A stretch of 6,315 bases of DNA. It comes from Christensenella sp. UBA4636. Lineage in GTDB: Bacteria > Bacillota > Clostridia > Christensenellales > Borkfalkiaceae. The position numbers were made by a program, and so were the translations under genes. Below, piece by piece: positions 1 through 4,634 of the stretch (positions are counted from its first letter, which is position 1; each line of letters opens with the position of its first letter). The stretch lies in NCBI GenBank assembly GCA_002405915.1, contig DHMS01000014.1, forward strand, positions 1 through 6,315, written 5' to 3'. The notes beneath the pieces were generated by a model. That model was given only the letters and a program-made list of their open reading frames with translations. It had not been told where the DNA came from and searched no databases.

Positions 1-1508
1 TTAACGATCAGTTTTCCGCTTCTCGTTTCGTCTTTTTCACTATCGGTCGCAACTTCGTAGGATTTATTCGATTTTATCGAGAAAACCGCAGAATATTTCG
101 TCGCCTGATAGGTATTTGAATTTACAAGGTTTATTTTCCCGCTTTCAACCGCTTCATCCTTTTCAAAGGCGTAAACCGTAACGACCGTTTCACCGAGTTT
201 CATCGTCGTGTTGATCGCCTTGATTTTAATTCCGTTTTCTTCCGCGTCCGCATGGGAAATATACAAAAGCAAGCCGTCCGACGAAAGAGTTGTGTTTACC
301 GTTATGATTTCAATGCCGACGTTCGCGTTCAAAAACGTTTCCTTTATGGCGTTTTCGTCGCTTTCGGCGGACTTGGGGATAACGAGCGCGGCTTCGCCCT
401 TTTTAAGATTGTATTCGTAAGGCGAATATAAACAAGTTACTTTATAGCTTGAAAGCATGCCGCTCTTTTTGGGAACGTTTACCGTAAATTCGGAAAATTC
501 CTTATCCAAAAGATAAAAGCCTGCGTTTGTTTTGCCTGCCGCTTCGTCTAAATCTTCTTGCGTTATATCGCCCTTTTCGCTTGAAACTATAACTTTGCCG
601 CTCACACCCACGGCTTCGAGCGAACTTTTTATAGGTTGAATGAGCGAACCGCCGAACACGGACAAAACTACGAAAAGCGTTATGGCGCACACGAGCAAAG
701 CAAAACTCATCATCGCCGTGAATTTCGGTCGGCTTTTGTAGTTTAAAACGCCTATGTGCAACGTGTCCTTTAAGTTTTTCTTTCCGCTCTGTTTTGTTTC
801 GGGAATTTCTGCGTTTCGGGTTTCCGTCGGCTTTTCGATTACTTTATCTTCTTTTACCGAACCGTCGAAAATGGTAATTCTGCGCGTTGCGTATTCCACG
901 AAAAATTCGGGATTGTGCGTAACCACGATGACGAGTTTGTCTTTGGAAACGTCTTTTAATAGTTTTGCGATTTCTCTCGAAGATTTTACGTCCAAGTTAC
1001 CCGTAGGCTCGTCCGCCAAAATAATCGGCGCGTCCTTTGCGAGTGCTCGGGCTATAACCGTGCGTTGTTTTTCGCCGCCCGAAAGCTTGCTGCCGCGTTG
1101 GTTTATCTGCTTGATAAGCCCCACCTTTTCAATGAGTTCTCTCGCCTTTTCTCGGCGAAGTTTTTTGTCCTCGAACCTAAGTAGAGCAAGCTCCACGTTT
1201 TCAAGCACGGTGAGATTTTCTATAATATTGAAATCCTGAAACACCGTGGCGATATACTTTTCGCGGTACTTTTCCCATTCCGCCGCCCCGTAGTGCGACG
1301 TTTCTTCGCCGTTTATGTAGAGTTCGCCCTCTTCGTAACTGTCGTTCGCGCCGATAACGTTTAAAAGCGTGGATTTGCCGCTTCCGCTCTCGCCCTCGAT
1401 AGTCACGAATTCGTTGTAGTCGAAATCGAGATTGATTCCTCGTATACCGATAGTCAGAATATCGTTGCTGTCATATATTTTTCCTATGTTTTTAAGTCTT
1501 AACAGCAA
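1..1508 (-). CDS. ABC transporter, fused ATPase and MacB/FtsX-like permease (3' end missing)
   Basis: About 502 codons are visible and the frame is still open at the left edge, so the C-terminus is missing. Residues 1-220 are an ABC ATPase of the MacB/LolD/FtsE type: Walker A GESGSGKST (39-47), Q-loop Q91, signature LSGGEKQR (142-149), Walker B IILADEP (162-168) with catalytic E167, and switch H198. A charged linker (about 221-258) leads to one transmembrane helix (about 263-285), then a large soluble, presumably extracytoplasmic domain. This order (ATPase, TM1, periplasmic-like domain) is that of MacB-type mechanotransmission transporters, which move peptides, lipids or drugs out of the membrane rather than importing solutes. 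The remaining three helices should lie beyond the window. The start is TTG at 1508-1506: an AAAGGAG lies 8 nt upstream, the ATPase fold begins directly after it, and no in-frame ATG fits. It has its own consensus promoter and operator-like dyads. The substrate cannot be read from the sequence; antimicrobial peptide or toxic-compound export is a guess. Confidence 0.9.
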   Translation of the reverse strand, partial: MLLRLKNIGKIYDSNDILTIGIRGINLDFDYNEFVTIEGESGSGKSTLLNVIGANDSYEEGELYINGEETSHYGAAEWEKYREKYIATVFQDFNIIENLTVLENVELALLRFEDKKLRREKARELIEKVGLIKQINQRGSKLSGGEKQRTVIARALAKDAPIILADEPTGNLDVKSSREIAKLLKDVSKDKLVIVVTHNPEFFVEYATRRITIFDGSVKEDKVIEKPTETRNAEIPETKQSGKKNLKDTLHIGVLNYKSRPKFTAMMSFALLVCAITLFVVLSVFGGSLIQPIKSSLEAVGVSGKVIVSSEKGDITQEDLDEAAGKTNAGFYLLDKEFSEFTVNVPKKSGMLSSYKVTCLYSPYEYNLKKGEAALVIPKSAESDENAIKETFLNANVGIEIITVNTTLSSDGLLLYISHADAEENGIKIKAINTTMKLGETVVTVYAFEKDEAVESGKINLVNSNTYQATKYSAVFSIKSNKSYEVATDSEKDETRSGKLIV

Positions 1509-1516
1509 TGTTTTTA

Positions 1517-1523
1517 CTCCTTT
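1517..1523 (-). promoter_or_regulatory. Ribosome binding site for the TTG-initiated ABC gene
   Basis: AAAGGAG on the minus strand, separated by 8 nt from the TTG at 1508-1506. This is a near-perfect Shine-Dalgarno sequence, and it is what decides the non-ATG start of the downstream ABC transporter. Confidence 0.85.
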
Positions 1524-1541
1524 CGTTTTGCCTTTTATTTT

Positions 1542-1559
1542 AGTTAGCCTTAGCTAACT
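1542..1559. promoter_or_regulatory. Operator-like dyad O4, perfect 7-4-7 inverted repeat near the RBS
   Basis: AGTTAGC-CTTA-GCTAACT on the plus strand: two perfectly complementary 7-bp arms around a 4-bp spacer. It shares its GTTAGC/GCTAAC arms and exact spacing with the dyad at 1685-1702. The arm centres are about one helical turn apart, as expected for a dimeric helix-turn-helix repressor. It lies 18 bp upstream of the ribosome binding site, so in RNA it could also form a hairpin (loop UAAG) close to the translation start. The cognate regulator is not in the window. Confidence 0.65.
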
Positions 1560-1575
1560 TTGCTTCATTTTTTAA

Positions 1576-1592
1576 CCGGTCTTTTAAACCGG
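1576..1592 (-). other. Leader stem-loop with CCGGT/ACCGG arms
   Basis: Inverted repeat of 5 bp (CCGGT and ACCGG) around a 7-nt A/T-rich loop; a G-U pair would extend the RNA stem to 6 bp. It is the fourth stem-loop in the predicted leader of the ABC gene. No uridine run follows on the minus strand, so it does not look like an intrinsic terminator. It is the weakest of the leader hairpins. Confidence 0.35.
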
Positions 1593-1619
1593 CTTCGAAA
1601 TATCTTTTTTAAGGTTGCC

Positions 1620-1641
1620 GCCGTATTCGTCAGAATACGGC
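1620..1641 (-). other. Leader stem-loop, perfect 9-bp stem with tetraloop
   Basis: GCCGTATTC and GAATACGGC are exact reverse complements separated by 4 nt (GTCA on plus, TGAC on minus). This is the longest perfect dyad in the intergenic region. No T-tract follows on either strand, so a simple terminator is unlikely. It sits 4 nt from the neighbouring 8-bp hairpin and inside the predicted leader. The junction contains one more GCTAAC half-site (1640-1645). Confidence 0.5.
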
Positions 1642-1645
1642 TAAC

Positions 1646-1667
1646 GCTAAACGACGCGCCGTTTAGC
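1646..1667 (-). other. Leader stem-loop, 8-bp stem with GCTAAACG/CGTTTAGC arms
   Basis: Perfect 8-bp inverted repeat GCTAAACG and CGTTTAGC around a 6-nt GC-rich loop. The arms resemble the GCTAAC/GTTAGC operator half-sites with one extra base, but they point the opposite way (GCTAA first, then TTAGC), so this is probably not another copy of the same operator. It lies in the predicted leader, between the start-site operator and the 9-bp hairpin. Confidence 0.45.
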
Positions 1668-1684
1668 TTAAATTATCGCATATG

Positions 1685-1702
1685 TGTTAGCAACCGCTAA
1701 CA
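1685..1702. promoter_or_regulatory. Operator-like dyad O3 at the predicted transcription start
   Basis: TGTTAGC-AACC-GCTAACA on the plus strand is a perfect 7-4-7 inverted repeat. It begins about 8 bp downstream of the -10 hexamer, so it covers roughly +2 to +19 of the predicted transcript. That is a classical repressor position, blocking promoter escape or polymerase binding. The same arms and spacing recur at 1542-1559 and imperfectly at 1761-1778 and 1783-1800. Confidence 0.75.
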
Positions 1703-1709
1703 ACGCATG

Positions 1710-1738
1710 ATTATATCACCGCATAGCCCCTATGTCAA
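1710..1738 (-). promoter_or_regulatory. Consensus sigma-A/sigma-70 promoter of the MacB-like ABC gene
   Basis: On the minus strand, TTGACA (1738-1733) and TATAAT (1715-1710) are separated by exactly 17 bp: both hexamers and the spacing are the consensus. An A/T-rich stretch upstream (about 1739-1760) could act as an UP element. The predicted start is near 1703, giving a leader of about 195 nt before the TTG codon. The spacer contains a small inverted repeat (CATAG-CCC-CTATG, 1722-1734). A promoter this strong next to operator-like dyads suggests a tightly repressed, highly inducible gene. Confidence 0.85.
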
Positions 1739-1760
1739 TAAAACAAATATAAATTTTTCG

Positions 1761-1778
1761 AGTTATCGCGCGCTAACT
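1761..1778. promoter_or_regulatory. Operator-like dyad O2, upstream of the -35 box (one mismatch)
   Basis: AGTTATC-GCGC-GCTAACT on the plus strand has the same 7-4-7 layout as the two perfect dyads, with a single mismatch in the left arm (T for G). It lies 22 bp upstream of the -35 hexamer and is centred 22 bp, about two helical turns, from the next dyad at 1783-1800. Confidence 0.5.
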
Positions 1779-1782
1779 TTTT

Positions 1783-1800
1783 TGTTTACGCAGGCTAACT
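1783..1800. promoter_or_regulatory. Operator-like dyad O1, imperfect
   Basis: TGTTTAC-GCAG-GCTAACT on the plus strand. The right arm is intact; the left arm matches the TGTTAGC form at five of seven positions. Its right arm belongs to an 11-bp direct repeat GCTAACTTTTT shared with the 1761-1778 site (1772-1782 and 1794-1804), so it may work as a strong half-site. It begins 25 bp past the stop codon of the ECF ATPase gene. Confidence 0.35.
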
Positions 1801-1816
1801 TTTTCACGGTGAAAAA
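1800..1816 (-). terminator. Weak palindrome after the ECF operon, doubtful terminator
   Basis: TTTTTCAC and GTGAAAAA are perfect 8-bp arms around a single central base, 8 nt after the TAA of the ECF ATPase gene. In RNA this gives about 7 pairs, mostly A-U, with a 3-nt loop, and no uridine run follows. It is the only hairpin near the operon end, so it may mark the 3' boundary of the message, but it is a poor intrinsic terminator and some readthrough into the next gene is possible. Confidence 0.25.
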
Positions 1817-1824
1817 CAATGGCC

Positions 1825-3249
1825 TTATTCGCTTTCGTTAAGAGAGAAAAACCCGTCTATAAGCTCCTTATCGCCTGTTTTATAGGTTTTTCCGTCCTTA
1901 ATCCACACGGCTTTGTCGCAAAGAGCGGCAGCCGCGCGCCTGTCGTGCGTTACGGTAATCATGGTATTTTCCGTCGCTTCGTGAACGGCGTTTAAAACTT
2001 CCACCATTTCGCAAAGTCCTTTATAGTCCTGCCCGACCGTCGGCTCGTCCAAAATCAAAACTTCCGGCTTGGTCGCGACTACCGCGGCGATTGAAACTCT
2101 GCGTTTCTGTCCCTCGGAAAGCGACTGCGGGTGACGGCTATACAAGCTTTTCACGCCGAATTTTTCGGCTATTTCGTCGGCGTAATCGTTTGAAGCCGCA
2201 CCGAATTTTATTTCCTTTTCGACCGTCGGCATAAAAAGCTGATAGTCGGGGTTTTGGTACACCACGCCTACCTTTTTAAACCACTTTTTGCTCTGTTTGT
2301 TTTTGTGTCCAAACTTGTCGTCGATATTCTGCATAATTAGTCCGCGCGTAGGCTTTTCAAGTCGAGAAATAAGCCTTAAAAGCGTGGTTTTCCCGCAGCC
2401 GTTTTCGCCTAAAAGCACCGTGCGGGAGCCTTTTAAAATATCGAAAGTAACACCCTTTAATATCTCGCGTTTCTTGACCGAAAACGCAACGTCGGTAAGC
2501 GTAAAAACGGGCAACGTTCCTTCGAATTTTTCGCAAGTGTCGGTCATCAAGGTCGACTGCTCTTTTAAGTAATTTTCCTTGTCCGTTATCTCTTTTACCG
2601 TTTTGCCGCCGACGTGGAAAACTTTGTCGACGAAAGGAAGCACCATATCGAGCCTGTGTTCGATAACGACTATCGAATACCCCGCTTTGGCAAGCGTTTT
2701 AAGCGTAGTCATAAGTAGCTTTGCGCCCGCGCCGTCGAGGTTGGCGAGCGGCTCGTCCAAAATGACTATTTTCTGCCCCATCGCAAGCGTGGAAGCGGTG
2801 ATTAGCCTTTGCTTTTGCCCGCCCGAAAGAAATCTGCTAAGCCAAGACTTATCGAGGCTCAAAAGGCGGCAAACTGTGTCTATCTGCTTGCTTATTTTTT
2901 CGGGCGGAAACGCTAAATTTTCGCAACCGAAAGCTATTTCGTCCTCTACGGTTTTTTGTATAATCTGCTCGTCGGCGTTCTGCAAGACTACGCCCACTTT
3001 TCGGCACACCTCGCCGAGCCGTTTGCCCTTTATATCCTCGCCGTTTACAAGCACTTCGCCATCTAAAAATCCGTCCGTTATGTTGGGAATAATGCCGCTC
3101 ACGATATACAAAAGCGTGCTTTTGCCTTCGCCCGAATGACCGGAAATAAGGTTTACTTCGCCGTAATTTATCGAAAAGTTAACGTTTTTTAATACCGTAT
3201 TTTTCCCGTCATAAGAAAAGTTTACGTTTTTTAACTCTATCGCGTTCAT
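1825..3249 (-). CDS. Energy-coupling factor transporter, two fused ATPase domains (EcfA-EcfA)
   Basis: A 474-residue protein with two complete ABC ATPase domains in tandem, supplying both ATPase sites of an ECF importer from one chain on the cytoplasmic face. Domain 1 (about 1-230): Walker A GHSGEGKST (37-45), Q90, signature LSGGQKQR (141-148), Walker B IVILDEP (161-167), H198. Domain 2 (about 245-474): Walker A GENGCGKTT (281-289), Q332, signature LSEGQKRR (377-384; E replaces the first G of LSGGQ), Walker B VLILDEP (397-403), H435. All catalytic residues are present in both halves. The ATG at 3249 is chosen because it overlaps the stop of the EcfT gene as ATGA, has GGTGA 4 nt upstream and starts directly on the fold. 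A TTG at 3312 would add 21 unrelated residues that only overlap EcfT. It is the last gene of the operon. Fused EcfA pairs are typical of dedicated ECF systems such as YkoD and heme-type ECF modules. Confidence 0.93.
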   Translation of the reverse strand: MNAIELKNVNFSYDGKNTVLKNVNFSINYGEVNLISGHSGEGKSTLLYIVSGIIPNITDGFLDGEVLVNGEDIKGKRLGEVCRKVGVVLQNADEQIIQKTVEDEIAFGCENLAFPPEKISKQIDTVCRLLSLDKSWLSRFLSGGQKQRLITASTLAMGQKIVILDEPLANLDGAGAKLLMTTLKTLAKAGYSIVVIEHRLDMVLPFVDKVFHVGGKTVKEITDKENYLKEQSTLMTDTCEKFEGTLPVFTLTDVAFSVKKREILKGVTFDILKGSRTVLLGENGCGKTTLLRLISRLEKPTRGLIMQNIDDKFGHKNKQSKKWFKKVGVVYQNPDYQLFMPTVEKEIKFGAASNDYADEIAEKFGVKSLYSRHPQSLSEGQKRRVSIAAVVATKPEVLILDEPTVGQDYKGLCEMVEVLNAVHEATENTMITVTHDRRAAAALCDKAVWIKDGKTYKTGDKELIDGFFSLNESE

Positions 3250-3923
3250 AAAATCACCGTGTAAACCGCGCCCGCGGCAAGCCCTAACAAAAACAGTATA
3301 TCGGACAAACAAACCTTTTCCTTTTTATATACGGTATACGGCACTTTTTCGAGCGAAAAACCGCGCGTTTCAACCGATAAGGAAAGCGTGTCCGAAATAT
3401 TGACGAGCCGCATTACGAACGGCACCAAAAACGCCCGATAAAAGATTTTCGGGTTTAATACGCTCCCCGCGCCGCGCGTTTTCATCGCTTCCCTTACCCT
3501 TTTTATCTCCGCTCCGAGCACCGGCGGAAAGGAAGTTGCGATAAGCATGCCGAGCGTAACGCCCCTCGGCATTTTCAAGGTTGCCAAACTCCTCGTCATG
3601 TCCGCGGGTTCAACGCTCATGCCGAGCGCGGCTGCAAGAAAGACGGAAGCGAAGCGGTTAGCCATAGCAACGGCGGCGGAACCGTCCTTTCCGTAAGCGA
3701 AGTACGCGATTGTCGCGAACAGTCCGCCGACGATAATAAGCGCGGGAAGAACGCGCAGACAACCTTTTCTGCACCCGAAAAGCATAAACCACAAAAAGCA
3801 CCCCGCTAAAAAGAAGGAACACTTTACGCTACGCGCCATGCACAGTCCGAAAACTATCAGAAAAAGGCTTGCGAGAAACACGAATATAGGGTATATCTTT
3901 TGTCTGAAAGATAAAAATTTCAT
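3246..3923 (-). CDS. ECF transporter transmembrane coupling protein EcfT
   Basis: A 225-residue membrane protein matching the EcfT (CbiQ-like) scaffold, which links the substrate-binding S component to the ATPases. Hydrophobic segments lie near residues 11-29, 35-50, 57-77, 86-103, 120-137 and 206-224. Between the last two is the cytoplasmic coupling region, carrying the two X-R-G motifs expected of EcfT: TRG at 149-151 (AMKTRGAG) and TRG at 186-188 (VETRGFS). These insert into the grooves of the two ATPases, so two motifs fit the two-domain partner encoded next. The length is somewhat below the usual 250-270 but no domain is missing. The ATG overlaps the stop of the S-component gene by 4 nt (ATGA) and its own TGA overlaps the ATPase start in the same way, so the three proteins are likely translationally coupled. 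A GGAG at 3934-3937 lies 10 nt upstream of the start. Confidence 0.9.
   Translation of the reverse strand: MKFLSFRQKIYPIFVFLASLFLIVFGLCMARSVKCSFFLAGCFLWFMLFGCRKGCLRVLPALIIVGGLFATIAYFAYGKDGSAAVAMANRFASVFLAAALGMSVEPADMTRSLATLKMPRGVTLGMLIATSFPPVLGAEIKRVREAMKTRGAGSVLNPKIFYRAFLVPFVMRLVNISDTLSLSVETRGFSLEKVPYTVYKKEKVCLSDILFLLGLAAGAVYTVIL
3254..3258 (-). promoter_or_regulatory. Ribosome binding site for the fused ECF ATPase
   Basis: GGTGA on the minus strand, 4 nt before the ATG at 3249-3247 and inside the end of the EcfT gene. It is short and close, so translation probably also depends on coupling through the ATGA overlap. It supports the ATG over the upstream TTG at 3312. Confidence 0.5.
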
Positions 3924-4633
3924 TTTTTAAGCACTCCGGCTTTTTTCAACTCCCTTGCGATAATCATTCCGACAACCGAGCCGATAAAGCAAAGAGCTAC
4001 CACCGCGACCGACACGCCGATTACAACTCCCGGGTTCGCGCCGCCTATAAACATGCTCGTAGCCGCCTTTTCTTCGCCCGTCACGGTGTAGAACGCGTTA
4101 TAATAAAGGAACATTAAGGGAAGCGTAAGCGGCATATACAAAGTACCCGCCATAACGCACGCCCAGTCGTTTTTATACCCGCGGAATATGATAAGCGCAA
4201 GCGTTTCCGCAACCAACGCGCAGATTATAATCATAACCATAGGCGGGAACATAAACACCAAAAACACCGAGATGAAAAGCGATTGAAGCAGTAGTGCGCC
4301 CGGCTTTTTCACTTTCATCATACCGATAACGGGGAAGATAGAAAATTGAAGTCCTAACCCGAGCTGCACTATTCCGAACATAGGCACGTTGACAAGCAAC
4401 GGCATTACCGCGCCCGTTATAAGCGTGCAAGCCGTGATTATAGCTAAAAAAACTATGTCCTTTATCTTGTATTTTTTGAATATCTTTTTGTCGTTTTCCT
4501 CGTCCGTTTCGTTTTGTTTTTGCTCGATAACGGGCTTATAGGCGGGCTTTTCTTGTTTTCCGTCCTCTTCGGCGTTAGCTATCAGCGCGGACGCCGCTTC
4601 TTCTATTTCACTTTTTATTCTTTTGTCTTCCAT
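3920..4633 (-). CDS. ECF transporter S component, MptD/Trep_Strep-like
   Basis: A 237-residue integral membrane protein that should bind the substrate and toggle in the membrane together with the EcfT and EcfA proteins encoded downstream. About six hydrophobic segments (near 58-82, 87-105, 112-131, 132-150, 156-178, 203-228) match the six-helix S-component fold. The first helix begins after a basic KKYKIKD stretch and contains an AxxxA element (A64-IIT-A68), the kind of small-residue motif through which S components contact EcfT. The overall pattern resembles the MptD/Trep_Strep family, whose substrates are mostly unassigned; I recognise this by eye, not by search. Unusual is a hydrophilic, charged N-terminal tail of about 55 residues, rich in E, K, D, N and Q, before the first helix. 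The ATG at 4633 has GAGGAA 7 nt upstream and lies one base after the stop of the ABC exporter gene. The substrate is unknown; heme or another iron chelate is inferred only from gene context. Confidence 0.78.
   Translation of the reverse strand: MEDKRIKSEIEEAASALIANAEEDGKQEKPAYKPVIEQKQNETDEENDKKIFKKYKIKDIVFLAIITACTLITGAVMPLLVNVPMFGIVQLGLGLQFSIFPVIGMMKVKKPGALLLQSLFISVFLVFMFPPMVMIIICALVAETLALIIFRGYKNDWACVMAGTLYMPLTLPLMFLYYNAFYTVTGEEKAATSMFIGGANPGVVIGVSVAVVALCFIGSVVGMIIARELKKAGVLKK
3934..3937 (-). promoter_or_regulatory. Ribosome binding site for EcfT
   Basis: GGAG on the minus strand, 10 nt before the ATG at 3923-3921, located within the last codons of the S-component gene. It supports the start placed at the ATGA overlap. 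Confidence 0.55.
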
Positions 4634-4634
4634 A

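Noticed and set aside
1..3. TAA on the minus strand at the extreme left edge as stop of the MacB-like gene
   Set aside because: It is out of frame: the reading frame from the TTG at 1508 has its last complete codon at 5-3 and continues past the window.
754..1239. 161-codon plus-strand open frame opposite the MacB-like ATPase
   Set aside because: The minus strand encodes an intact ABC ATPase across the same bases; the plus frame is a by-product of its codon use.
1542..1559. DtxR/IdeR-type iron box
   Set aside because: The GTTAG and CTAAC half-sites are shared with DtxR boxes, but there they are separated by about 1 bp, whereas here by 6 bp; the family assignment is not supported.
1554..1568. 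Four-codon leader peptide (ATG to TAG) in the 5' leader
   Set aside because: No Shine-Dalgarno precedes it, it is very short, and no run of regulatory codons is present.
1722..1734. CATAG-CCC-CTATG inverted repeat in the promoter spacer as a MerR-type operator
   Set aside because: MerR-family promoters have stretched 19-20 bp spacers; this one is 17 bp, and the arms are only 5 bp. It may be chance.
1542..1800. Recurring GTTAGC/GCTAAC elements as a CRISPR array
   Set aside because: The elements are short dyads at irregular distances with no uniform spacers or long repeats; operator sites explain them better.
2579..3139. 186-codon plus-strand open frame opposite the ECF ATPase gene
   Set aside because: It mirrors the conserved ATPase domain on the other strand, has no recognisable domain, and the minus-strand product has every ABC motif in order.
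3250..3312. TTG start giving the ECF ATPase 21 extra N-terminal residues
   Set aside because: The extension lies wholly within the EcfT gene, is Arg/Cys-rich and unlike any ABC N-terminus; the ATG at 3249 with the ATGA overlap fits the operon pattern.
4173..4430. 85-codon minus-strand open frame inside the S-component gene
   Set aside because: It is in another frame of the same strand, with an Arg/Ala/Tyr-rich translation, while the overlapping S-component frame is clearly a membrane protein.
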